A stretch of DNA of 64,000 bases from JANNSX01 sp041397825. Lineage in GTDB: Bacteria > Pseudomonadota > Alphaproteobacteria > Rhizobiales > Hyphomicrobiaceae. Below are positions 35,905 to 43,822 of the stretch, one piece after another (the first letter of the stretch is position 1; every line of letters starts with the position of its first letter). Both the position numbers and the translations under genes were made by a program. The stretch covers positions 372,001-436,000 of the forward strand of contig JAWKVX010000003.1 of the NCBI GenBank assembly GCA_041397825.1. The letters run 5' to 3'. The notes under the pieces were generated by a model that ran no database searches, was not told the origin of the DNA, and saw only the letters and a list, made by a program, of their open reading frames with translations.

Positions 35905-35942
35905 GCCTTCGCGGGCCGCCGGCGTGCGCTGACGCGGCTCAG
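35901..35942. repeat. Inverted repeat containing the stop codons of two convergent genes
   Basis: CTGAGCC (35901-35907) pairs exactly with GGCTCAG (35936-35942), 28 bases apart. The TGA of the small-subunit gene and the TCA (stop on minus) of the dehydrogenase gene sit in the arms. The GC-rich loop can fold further. Possibly a weak bidirectional terminator, but no T-run follows. Confidence 0.35.
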
Positions 35943-37018
35943 GCCTGATTGTCCGACCGAAGTGACTCGCAAACGGCATCCGTCACCGCTGCTGTCGTCG
36001 CCGTGCCGCCGAGGTCGGGCGTATGCCATCGGCGATCGGCCGTGACGCGCTCGATGGCGCGCATCAATCGTTCGGCTCCTTTCGCCTCGCCCAGATGCTC
36101 CAGCATCATCGATGCCGACCAGAAACAGCCGATCGGATTGGCGATGCCGCGACCGGCGATGTCGAAGGCCGAGCCGTGGATCGGCTCGAACATCGAGGGA
36201 AAGCGACGCTCTGGATTGAGGTTGGCGGTCGGTGCGAGCCCGATCGAGCCGCCGAGCGCCGAGGCGAGATCGGAAAGGATGTCGGCATGCAGGTTGGTCG
36301 CGACGATGGTGTCGAGCGAGGCCGGCTTCAGCGTCATGCGGACGGTCATCGCATCGACCAGCATCTTATCGCGGCGGACGTTCGGAAACTCGGCCGCCAC
36401 CTCGGCCGCGATCTCGTCCCAGAGCACCATGCCGTGGCGTTGGGCATTCGATTTGGTCACGACCGTCAGGAGCTTCCTCGGTCGCGATTGCGCAAGGCGG
36501 AAGGCGAAGCGCATGATGCGGGTGATGCCGGCGCGCGTGAAGATCGAGACATCCGTCGCAACCTCCTCCGGCAGGCCGCGGTGCGAGCGGCCGCCCTGGC
36601 CGGCATACTCGCCTTCCGAGTTCTCGCGCACGATCACCCAATCGAGGTCCCTGGCCGCGACGCCGCGAAGCGGGCTCTCGATCCCGGGCAGGATCCGTGT
36701 CGGCCGCACATTGGCATACTGATCGAATGGCTGACAGATGGCGAGCCGCAGCCCCCAGAGTGTGATGTGGTCCGGCACATCCGGAGAGCCGACGGCACCG
36801 AAATAGACTGCGTCCACGTCGCGAATCTGCGCGAGCCCGTCGGCCGGCATCATCGCGCCGTGACGCCTGTAATAGTCTGTGCCCCAGTCAAAGTGGCGAA
36901 CATCCAACGCGAATCCACCATCGCGGCGGGCGATCTCGGCCAGCACATCGAGACCGGCGGCGACCACCTCCTTGCCGACGCCGTCGCCGGGAATGGCAGC
37001 GATCGTGTAGGTTCTCAT
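35939..37018 (-). CDS. Tartrate/D-malate-type dehydrogenase (isocitrate/isopropylmalate dehydrogenase family)
   Basis: 359 residues. IPGDGVGKEVV at the N-terminus, the RENSEGEYAGQGGR loop (~136-149), VVTKSNAQRHGMVLW, the metal-binding DAMTVRM and NLHADILSDLASALGGSIGLAPTANL, and FEPIHGSAFDIAGRGIANPIG. The ENSEGEYAG loop with GGR is typical of tartrate dehydrogenase/decarboxylase and D-malate dehydrogenase rather than LeuB. It oxidises a 2-hydroxy-dicarboxylate with NAD(+) and Mn2+/Mg2+, often with decarboxylation. It follows the uronate-dehydrogenase-like gene by 6 bases, in an operon led by operator site E. Confidence 0.9.
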   Translation of the reverse strand: MRTYTIAAIPGDGVGKEVVAAGLDVLAEIARRDGGFALDVRHFDWGTDYYRRHGAMMPADGLAQIRDVDAVYFGAVGSPDVPDHITLWGLRLAICQPFDQYANVRPTRILPGIESPLRGVAARDLDWVIVRENSEGEYAGQGGRSHRGLPEEVATDVSIFTRAGITRIMRFAFRLAQSRPRKLLTVVTKSNAQRHGMVLWDEIAAEVAAEFPNVRRDKMLVDAMTVRMTLKPASLDTIVATNLHADILSDLASALGGSIGLAPTANLNPERRFPSMFEPIHGSAFDIAGRGIANPIGCFWSASMMLEHLGEAKGAERLMRAIERVTADRRWHTPDLGGTATTAAVTDAVCESLRSDNQA

Positions 37019-37024
37019 GGGCGT

Positions 37025-37840
37025 TCAGCTCGTCTGCTGATCCTCCCAATGACCCCATTTGCAGTAGATGCCGCCCTGGAACTTGACGGCTGGGTCGTTC
37101 GGGTCTCCCTGCTCGGTCTTGGCGAGAATCTGCTCGACATAGTCGTCGGCCGAGTCCTCCGGGCGGTAACCGAGGATCGAGGCGGCCTTGTTGTCCCAGA
37201 AGGATTGGCGGTTGTTCGAGGTAGCATAGCTGATCAGGAAGCCGACGCGCGGCGCCGAGAGGCTCCGCTCGACGAGCTGACGCATGTCACGGTAGCTGAG
37301 CCAGGTGATCAGATGGCGGCGATCGGTCGGCTCCGGGAAGCACGAGCCGATCCTGAGGCAAACGCTCTCGATGCCGAACTTGTCGAAATAGTAGCTGGCG
37401 AGGTTCTCGCCGAAGGTCTTCGAGACGCCATAGAGCGTGTCGGGCCGCGTCGGCACCTTGGCGTCGATCGTATGATTGCGCTCATAGTAGCCGACCGCGT
37501 GGATCGAGCTCGCGTAGACGATGCGCTTCACGCCGTGGCGTCGAGCGGCCTCGTAGATGTTGTAGGTTCCCATGATGTTTGAGTGCAGCACCTCGTCCCA
37601 GGTGCCCTCGTTCGACTTGGCGCCCAGATGCACGATGCAATCGCAGCCGTTCACCGCCGAGGAGACCGCCGGCATGTCGTCGAGCTCGCAGGGGCGGTCC
37701 TCCTCGTGAGGTCCGAGAGCCTCGGAGGCGATGCGGTCGGTCAGGCGGACGTGACGGGCGAGCCGTGTGCCGGATTGTCTCAGTTGCTTACCGATCCCGC
37801 CTGCAGCGCCGGTGATCAGAACGCGGTTGAAATGGCTCAT
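37025..37840 (-). CDS. NAD-dependent epimerase/dehydrogenase, uronate dehydrogenase-like
   Basis: 271 residues, extended SDR. VLITGAAGGIGKQLR (~7-21), HLGAKSNEGTWDEVLHSNIMGTYNIYEAARRHGVKRIVYASSIHAVGYY, and YGVSKTFGENLASYYFDKFGIESVCLRIGSCFPEP carrying the Tyr/Lys pair. These blocks closely match Agrobacterium uronate dehydrogenase (hexuronate to aldarolactone) as I remember it; other sugar or polyol dehydrogenation remains possible. Start at ATG 37840 (AAGGACGAG upstream). It diverges from hyuA with operator site E between. Confidence 0.85.
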   Translation of the reverse strand: MSHFNRVLITGAAGGIGKQLRQSGTRLARHVRLTDRIASEALGPHEEDRPCELDDMPAVSSAVNGCDCIVHLGAKSNEGTWDEVLHSNIMGTYNIYEAARRHGVKRIVYASSIHAVGYYERNHTIDAKVPTRPDTLYGVSKTFGENLASYYFDKFGIESVCLRIGSCFPEPTDRRHLITWLSYRDMRQLVERSLSAPRVGFLISYATSNNRQSFWDNKAASILGYRPEDSADDYVEQILAKTEQGDPNDPAVKFQGGIYCKWGHWEDQQTS

Positions 37841-37929
37841 GTGCTCGTCCTTGCCTGTGTCTGGGGGGCTACGCTCTGGCGCCCGGCCGCATTGCCTCGG
37901 CACGGTCCACCGGTATATCTGAGGTACGC

Positions 37930-37972
37930 TTGACCCACCTCGATACCCTGTCATATGTCATCATACAATTCA
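37930..37972 (+). promoter_or_regulatory. hyuA promoter plus composite operator (site E)
   Basis: Plus strand: TTGACC (37930-37935), 18-base spacer, TATGTC (37954-37959); -35, spacing and TATG position are identical to the gntR promoter. The element TATG-N4-CATACAATTCA runs 37954-37972, and GTCATATG precedes it. Thirteen bases (ATCATACAATTCA) equal those at 27468-27480. Placed between uronate-dehydrogenase-like and hyuA genes, it could control both directions. Confidence 0.68.
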
Positions 37973-38021
37973 ATCCGCCCCGTCGAGACCAAGCGCCCGA
38001 GGGGATCTGGAGCGTAGCGCA

Positions 38022-40118
38022 ATGGCACATCGAGGCAAGCCGGCCCGTATCGGCGCCGACATCGGCGGTACCTTTACCGACGTCGTGCTTGAGATCGGCA
38101 CCGAGCTGCATTCTACGAAGCTGCTGACGACGCATGGCGCGCCCGAGCGTGCCATCGTCGAGGGAATAGCCCAGGTTGCCCGGCAAGCCGGCGTCGCGCC
38201 GGGTGACGTCGATTCGGTCATCCACGGCACGACCCTCGCCACCAATGCCCTGATCGAGCGGCGCGGCGCCAAAACCGCGTTCATCACCACGAAGGGTTTC
38301 CGCGACGTCGTCGAGATGCGGACCGAGAACCGGTTCGAGCTCTACGATCTCAATATCGTTCTGCCGGCGCCACTGATCTCGCGCGATCATCGCTTCGTCA
38401 TCGACGAGCGTATCGATGCGAGCGGCCGCGTGCTCAAAGCGATCGATCCGGCAGAGGTGGAGCGACTGGCGGAGCAGATCATCCGGGCCGGCTACGAGAG
38501 CGTCGCCATCGGCTTCATCCATGCCTACGCAAATGACTCTCACGAACGCCTGGTGCGCGAGATTCTGACGCAAAGGCGCCGCGACCTGCCGATCTCGATC
38601 TCGTCGGAGGTCTCGCCGCAGATGCGTGAGCTGCAGCGCTTCAATACGGTCTGCGCCAATGCCTACGTGCAGCCGGTGATGGCCTCCTATCTCGGGCGGC
38701 TGACCGGCGGACTGGCCTCGATCGGCCTACACGCGCCCGTCTACATCATGCATTCTGGCGGCGGCATCATCACCGTCGAGAGCGCCATAGCCTTTCCGGT
38801 CAGGCTCCTCGAATCGGGGCCGGCAGGCGGCGCCGTGTTCGCCGCCGACATCGCCGCCCGCTACGGTCTCGACCGCGTCCTCTCCTACGACATGGGCGGC
38901 ACCACTGCGAAGATCTGCCTGATCGAGCACCAGGCGCCCAAGACCGCCAAGACCTTCGAGGTTGCGCGCACCTACCGTTTCAAGAAGGGCAGCGGCATGC
39001 CGATCTCCATCCCGGTGATCGAGATGATCGAAATCGGTGCCGGCGGCGGCTCGATCGCCACCGTCGACAGCATGCGCCAGATCCGGGTCGGACCGGAGAG
39101 TGCGGGCTCGGAGCCGGGGCCCGCCTGCTACGGGCGCGGCGGTACAGAGCCGACCGTCACCGATGCCGATCTTGTGCTCGGCCGGATTGATCCCGATGCC
39201 TTCGCGGGCGGCACGATCACTTTGTCGGTCGAAGCCTCTGACCAGGCGCTGCGCAAAGGGCTTGGCACGAGGCTCGGGACGGATGCGACTGCGTCGGCTT
39301 TTGGTCTCTCAGAGGTGGTCGATGAGAACATGTCGAACGCCGCCCGCATGCATGCCGTCGAGAACGGCAAGGAGCTCGGCCGCTTCGCCATGATCGCCTT
39401 TGGTGGTGCCGCCCCGCTGCATGCCGCACGGCTCGGCGAGAAGCTCGGCATTGGCGAGATCCTCGTCCCGCCCGGCGCCGGTGTCGGCTCGGCCATCGGA
39501 TTTCTGAGGGCGCCGTTCGGCTTCGAATCAGTCCGCAGCGCCTATGTCCGGCTGAGCAGCTTCGATGCGGGCCGCGTCAATCGGGTGCTGAAGGAGTTGT
39601 CGGAAGAGGCGATGTCGTTCGTTCGTGCCGGCGCGCCCGACGTCGAGCCCGAGCGCGAGTGCACCGCCTATATGCGCTACATCGGCCAGGGCTGGGAGAT
39701 TCCCGTTCCGGTCGACATCAGGACCTATGAAGCCACCGAGGGCGCTGCCACGTTTCTGGCCCGATTCACCGAGGTCTATGCGGCCCAATTCGGGCGCGCC
39801 ATCGACGGCCTCGATGTCGAGATCGTGAGCTGGTCGCTCAAAGCCAGCTCCCCCCCGGCCCCTGTCGAGCGGCTTCAATTGAGCCGAGGCGAGACGGATG
39901 GGGCAGTCGACGGGTCGCGTCAGATTTTCGACACCGCGAAAGGCGCGCCGGTGTCGGCCCAGGTCGTCGCGCGGAGCCGCTTGCAGCCCGGCGATCGGAT
40001 CAAGGGCCCGGCCGCGATCGTCGAGGCCGAGACGACGACCATCGTTTCGACAAGCTATGAGGCGGTGATGCAACCCGATGGCTGCCTGCTGCTGAAGTCC
40101 AGCGGCGCCGAGCGCTGA
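38022..40118 (+). CDS. hyuA: Hydantoinase/oxoprolinase family protein, subunit A (HyuA-like)
   Basis: 698 residues. An N-terminal ASKHA-type nucleotide motif IGADIGGTFTDVVLE (~9-23) and a second LSYDMGGTTAKICLIE (~286-301) bind ATP. HSGGGIITVESAI, ESGPAGGAVFA and GAGGGSIATVD are further family blocks. Paired HyuA/HyuB proteins are ATP-dependent: N-methylhydantoinase, 5-oxoprolinase, caprolactamase, and the acetone and acetophenone carboxylases. Substrate class is therefore a cyclic amide or a ketone. Subunit B follows after 15 bases. Assignment to hydantoin specifically is inference from the M20 and EutA-type genes under the same putative regulator. Confidence 0.92.
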   Translation: MAHRGKPARIGADIGGTFTDVVLEIGTELHSTKLLTTHGAPERAIVEGIAQVARQAGVAPGDVDSVIHGTTLATNALIERRGAKTAFITTKGFRDVVEMRTENRFELYDLNIVLPAPLISRDHRFVIDERIDASGRVLKAIDPAEVERLAEQIIRAGYESVAIGFIHAYANDSHERLVREILTQRRRDLPISISSEVSPQMRELQRFNTVCANAYVQPVMASYLGRLTGGLASIGLHAPVYIMHSGGGIITVESAIAFPVRLLESGPAGGAVFAADIAARYGLDRVLSYDMGGTTAKICLIEHQAPKTAKTFEVARTYRFKKGSGMPISIPVIEMIEIGAGGGSIATVDSMRQIRVGPESAGSEPGPACYGRGGTEPTVTDADLVLGRIDPDAFAGGTITLSVEASDQALRKGLGTRLGTDATASAFGLSEVVDENMSNAARMHAVENGKELGRFAMIAFGGAAPLHAARLGEKLGIGEILVPPGAGVGSAIGFLRAPFGFESVRSAYVRLSSFDAGRVNRVLKELSEEAMSFVRAGAPDVEPERECTAYMRYIGQGWEIPVPVDIRTYEATEGAATFLARFTEVYAAQFGRAIDGLDVEIVSWSLKASSPPAPVERLQLSRGETDGAVDGSRQIFDTAKGAPVSAQVVARSRLQPGDRIKGPAAIVEAETTTIVSTSYEAVMQPDGCLLLKSSGAER

Positions 40119-40133
40119 GAGGAGCAAACGCGC

Positions 40134-41765
40134 ATGTCCGAAGCACTCGCCGACGTCCGCTCGCAGGTCATGTGGAACCGGCTCATCGCCGTCGTCGAGG
40201 AGCAGGCCGTCGCGCTCGTCAGAACCGCCTTCTCGACGAGCGTTCGTGAGGCCGGCGATCTCTCGGCCGGCGTCTTCGACCGCCAGGGCCGCATGATCGC
40301 GCAGGCCGTCACCGGCACGCCCGGCCACGTCAACGCCATGGCGGCCGCCGTCGGCCATTTCATCAAGGCGATCGGCGAGGACAACATCTTCGAGGGCGAT
40401 GCCTATATCACCAACGACCCGTGGCTCGGTACTGGGCATCTGCACGACCTGACAGTCGTCAGCCCCTCCTTCCGCAAGGGCAAGCTCATCGGCTATTTCG
40501 CCTGCACGGCCCATGTCGTCGATGTCGGCGGGCGCGGCTTCGGGCCGGATGCGAACGAGGTCTACGAGGAAGGCATCTGCATCCCGATCATGAAGTTCGC
40601 CGAGCGGGGCAAGGTCAATCGCGACCTCGTCAATATCTTGCACAACAACGTCCGCGAGTCGAAGCAGGTCGTTGGGGACGTCTACTCGCTCGCCGCCTGC
40701 AACGAGACGGGGCACCGCCGGCTGATCGACATGCTGGACGAGTTCGACCTCGACGATATCGATGCCTTGGCGGAGTTCGTCTTCGAGCGAAGCCTCGCCG
40801 CGACCATCGAGCGGATCAAGGCGCTGCCGAAAGGGACCTATCGCAACTCGATGCGTGTCGACGGCTATGGCGCCCCGGTCGAGATGGTCGTGGCGATGAC
40901 GGTCAAGGACGAGGAGATCGTCGTCGATTTCGACGGCACATCGAGCCAGAGTCCGCGCGGCATCAACGTGCCGCTGATCTACACGACCGCCTATGCGGCC
41001 TATGGCCTGAAGGTGGCACTGGCCCCCGATATTCCGAACAACTGGGCCTCGCTCGAGCCGTTCAAGGTCGTGGCGCCGCCCGGCTGCATCCTCAATGCCG
41101 AGCGCCCGGCCGCGGTCGCCGTCCGGCACGTGCTCGGCCATTTCGTGCCCGACGTCATCCTCGGTGCCGTCCACGGCATGCGGCCGGGGACCGTGCCGGC
41201 GGAAGGATCGGGGGCGCTCTGGAACATCCACATCTCGGCGCGGCCGACCGGCGGCAACCTCCCGCCCGGCGCGCGGGCGCAGCGTGCCGAGGTCCTGATG
41301 TTCAACTCGGGCGGCTCGGGTGCACGGCCCGACCAGGATGGCATGAGCGCAACGGCCTTCCCCTCGGGTGTCCACACCATGTCGATCGAGGCCACCGAGC
41401 ATGTCGGGCCTGTGATCTTCTGGCGCAAGGAGCTGCGTGATGGGTCGGGCGGGGCCGGCAAGTTCCGCGGTGGTCTCGGGCAGACCATCGAAATCGCGCC
41501 GGCCGAGGGCCACGAATTCTATTTCAATGCCATGTTCGACCGTTGCGAGAACCCGGCGCGGGGCCGGGCAGGGGGTGGAGCAGGTGCGCCGGGGAGCGTC
41601 TCGCTCGATGACGGCACGAAGCTCAAGGGCAAGGGTCGACAGCATGTCCCGGCGGGCCGCCGTCTCATTCTACAGGCTCCCGGCGGTGGCGGTTTCGGCG
41701 CGCCGGCAGAGCGCTCGCCCGATGATGTCGCGCGCGACAAGGTCCGCGACTATGTAAAGGGCTAG
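40134..41765 (+). CDS. hyuB: Hydantoinase/oxoprolinase family protein, subunit B (HyuB-like)
   Basis: 543 residues. Family blocks: EQAVALVRTAFSTSVREAGDLSAGVFDRQGRMIAQA (~22-57), GHVNAMA, GDAYITNDPWLGTGHLHDLTVVSPSF (metal-site region, ~87-112), AHVVDVGGRGFGPDANEVYEEGICIP, and FDGTSSQSPRGINVP. Together with HyuA it forms the catalytic complex; HyuB is thought to hold the active metal. Ribosome site GAGAGGAG lies 11 bases before ATG 40134. Confidence 0.92.
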   Translation: MSEALADVRSQVMWNRLIAVVEEQAVALVRTAFSTSVREAGDLSAGVFDRQGRMIAQAVTGTPGHVNAMAAAVGHFIKAIGEDNIFEGDAYITNDPWLGTGHLHDLTVVSPSFRKGKLIGYFACTAHVVDVGGRGFGPDANEVYEEGICIPIMKFAERGKVNRDLVNILHNNVRESKQVVGDVYSLAACNETGHRRLIDMLDEFDLDDIDALAEFVFERSLAATIERIKALPKGTYRNSMRVDGYGAPVEMVVAMTVKDEEIVVDFDGTSSQSPRGINVPLIYTTAYAAYGLKVALAPDIPNNWASLEPFKVVAPPGCILNAERPAAVAVRHVLGHFVPDVILGAVHGMRPGTVPAEGSGALWNIHISARPTGGNLPPGARAQRAEVLMFNSGGSGARPDQDGMSATAFPSGVHTMSIEATEHVGPVIFWRKELRDGSGGAGKFRGGLGQTIEIAPAEGHEFYFNAMFDRCENPARGRAGGGAGAPGSVSLDDGTKLKGKGRQHVPAGRRLILQAPGGGGFGAPAERSPDDVARDKVRDYVKG

Positions 41766-41824
41766 CTTTGCGGCATAGTCCTCGCTCGGGAGCCCAGGAG
41801 GGCTCCCAGAGCAGGGAGGAAGCC

Positions 41825-42595
41825 ATGCCGCGCTTTGATCTGTCCGGTAAGGTTGCGATCGTCACCGGCTCCTCGCGTGGCATCGGCAAAGCGATCGCGA
41901 GTCAGCTCTCGGAGGCAGGCGCGCGGGTCGTCATCTCCTCGCGTAAGCTCGCCGCCTGCGAAGCGGTGGCCGCTGAGATCAATGCGCGCCACGGGGAGGG
42001 GAGAGCGATGGCAATGGCCGCGAGCATCTCATCCAAAGAGCAGCTCGAGGCCCTCGTCGAGCAGACGGTTACTACCTTGGGGCGCCTCGACATCGTCGTC
42101 TGCAATGCGGCGAGCAATCCCTACTATGGCCCGATGGACGGCATCAGCGACGACCAGTTCCGCAAGGTTCTCGACAACAACATCCTCGCCAACCACTGGC
42201 TGATCAATTTCGCTCGGCCGGAGCTCATCCGCCAAGGCGGTGGCTCGGTCATCGTGGTCTCCTCGACGGGGGCCTACCGCGGCTCGCCCGTGCTCGGCGC
42301 CTATTGCATCTCCAAGGCCGCCGACATCCAGCTCGTGCGCAACCTGGCGGTCGAGCTCGGGCCGAAGAAGGTGCGGGTCAATTGCATCGTGCCCGGACTG
42401 GTCAGGACCGATTTCGCCAGGGCCTTGTGGGAGGACGCGGCGACGCTCGCTCATGAGCTCCGTCACACGCCGCTGGGCCGGATCGGCGAGCCGGACGACA
42501 TCGGCGGGGCGGCCGTGTTCCTCGCCTCGGATGCCGGAGCCTTCATCACCGGCCAGACGATCGTGATCGACGGCGGGGCGACCATTCACGAGTGA
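41825..42595 (+). CDS. Short-chain dehydrogenase/reductase (3-oxoacyl reductase-like)
   Basis: 256 residues from ATG 41825 (GGGAGGAA upstream; the longer frame is not used). TGSSRGIGKAIA (~12-23), NAAS, VVSSTG with the catalytic serine, AYCISKAA with the Tyr/Lys pair and the C-terminal VIDGGATIHE. Oxidises or reduces a hydroxyl/carbonyl group; substrate unknown. It lies 59 bases behind hyuB and is likely co-transcribed. Confidence 0.92.
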   Translation: MPRFDLSGKVAIVTGSSRGIGKAIASQLSEAGARVVISSRKLAACEAVAAEINARHGEGRAMAMAASISSKEQLEALVEQTVTTLGRLDIVVCNAASNPYYGPMDGISDDQFRKVLDNNILANHWLINFARPELIRQGGGSVIVVSSTGAYRGSPVLGAYCISKAADIQLVRNLAVELGPKKVRVNCIVPGLVRTDFARALWEDAATLAHELRHTPLGRIGEPDDIGGAAVFLASDAGAFITGQTIVIDGGATIHE

Positions 42596-42717
42596 TCCGA
42601 CAGCGCGAGGCGGCGAATTAATCTCGACAACGGCGAAAAAACTCAAATGCCCGTCGTCATGGTCGGCTCATCTGAGGTCGCTTTCATCGGTCCCCCGTCG
42701 ACAGGAGCCCGCCACCC

Positions 42718-43755
42718 ATGAAATTCCAGCTCGCGATCAACATGGAGCGCATTGCGCCCGACATCGACATGCAGACGGTCGCCCGTCACACGCTCGAGAT
42801 GGTGCAGATGGCGGACCGGGGCGGCTTTCATATCGCCTGGGCGGCCGAGCATCACGCGCTCGAGATGACGATCGCGCCAGACCCGTTCCAGATCTGCGCC
42901 TGGTGGGCCGCGCATACCGAGCGCATCCGCATCGGCGTCGCGGTTGCCGTCGCCGCCTACTGGCATCCGATCAAGCTTGCCGGCGCCGCCGCGCTGTTCG
43001 ATCTCCTCTCGGGCGGCCGCTCCGAGTTCGGCATCGGCTCCGGCGCCTACCAGCGCGAGTTCGACCGCATGATGCCCGGTCTCAAGCAGACCGAGGGCTG
43101 GCGCTACATGCAGGAGATGCTGCCGCTCGTCCAGGCGCTGTGGCAGGGCGACGTCGAGCACAAGGGCGAGTTCTGGTCGTTTCCGCGCGCCACCTCGGTG
43201 CCGAAGCCGGTGCAGCAGCCGCATCCGCCGATCTGGATCGCGGCGCGCGCGCCGATCACCTACGACTTCGCCGTCGCCAACGGCTGCAACATCCTGTCCT
43301 GGCCGCTGACCCGGCCGATGTCGGAGGCCGAGCTCTACAAGAGCCGGCTCGACGAGGCGATGCAAAAGCATCCGGGCGCCCGGCGTCCGATCTTCGCCAT
43401 GATGCGGCATACCGCGGTCTACGACCGGAAGGAGGAGTGGGAGGTGCCGGTCCGGGCGGCGCAGCGCCAGCTCTCGCAGTTCGAGAACCTGTTCAAGAAT
43501 CTGGGTGACGTCGACAATGGTTTCGCGAAGGCCATACCCTTCGAGGAGCTGGGCAACCGGGCCGAGTACGAGCCGAGGATGCTGTCGGAGAACCTGATGT
43601 TCGGCACGCCCGAGGAGGTGATCGCCAAGCTCAAGCGCTACGAGGCGCTGGGCGTCGACCAGTTCACCTACTATGCGAGCCTCGGCCTCGGCCTGAAAGA
43701 GCAGAAGCGCTCGCTCGAGCTGTTCTGCAACGAGGTCATCCCGGCGTTCAGGTAG
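42718..43755 (+). CDS. LLM-class flavin-dependent oxidoreductase (luciferase-like monooxygenase)
   Basis: 345 residues, TIM-barrel of the bacterial luciferase family. MKFQLAINMERI at the first strand, GGFHIAWAAEHHALEM, IRIGVAVAVAAYWHPIKLA, and GIGSGAYQREFDRMMPG as the flavin-phosphate region. Such enzymes use FMNH2 or F420; here FMN is more likely in this taxon. They oxygenate or dehydrogenate organic molecules, and some hydroxylate or cleave N-heterocycles or organosulfur compounds. GGAG lies 10 bases before ATG 42718. Codon use is strongly G/C-ending. Confidence 0.9.
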   Translation: MKFQLAINMERIAPDIDMQTVARHTLEMVQMADRGGFHIAWAAEHHALEMTIAPDPFQICAWWAAHTERIRIGVAVAVAAYWHPIKLAGAAALFDLLSGGRSEFGIGSGAYQREFDRMMPGLKQTEGWRYMQEMLPLVQALWQGDVEHKGEFWSFPRATSVPKPVQQPHPPIWIAARAPITYDFAVANGCNILSWPLTRPMSEAELYKSRLDEAMQKHPGARRPIFAMMRHTAVYDRKEEWEVPVRAAQRQLSQFENLFKNLGDVDNGFAKAIPFEELGNRAEYEPRMLSENLMFGTPEEVIAKLKRYEALGVDQFTYYASLGLGLKEQKRSLELFCNEVIPAFR

Positions 43756-43822
43756 CAGGTCGGGTGGATCGGGCCGTGTGCCTCATGCTAGCGTCGACGC
43801 TCGCGGGAGGGCTGTTGACGGC

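Noticed and set aside
39528..41645. A 705-codon open frame antisense to hyuA and hyuB
   Set aside because: Product is His/Arg/Asp-rich low-complexity sequence without domains; long antisense frames are expected in GC-rich genes with strong third-position bias, and hyuA/hyuB are clear on the other strand.
29482..41765. A classical hydantoin operon (hyuA, hyuB, M20 carbamoylase, racemase)
   Set aside because: The M20 protein is ArgE/DapE-like rather than HyuC-like and lacks metal ligands, the racemase-fold protein resembles maleate isomerase/EutA, and the genes are in separate transcription units; kept only as a hypothesis.
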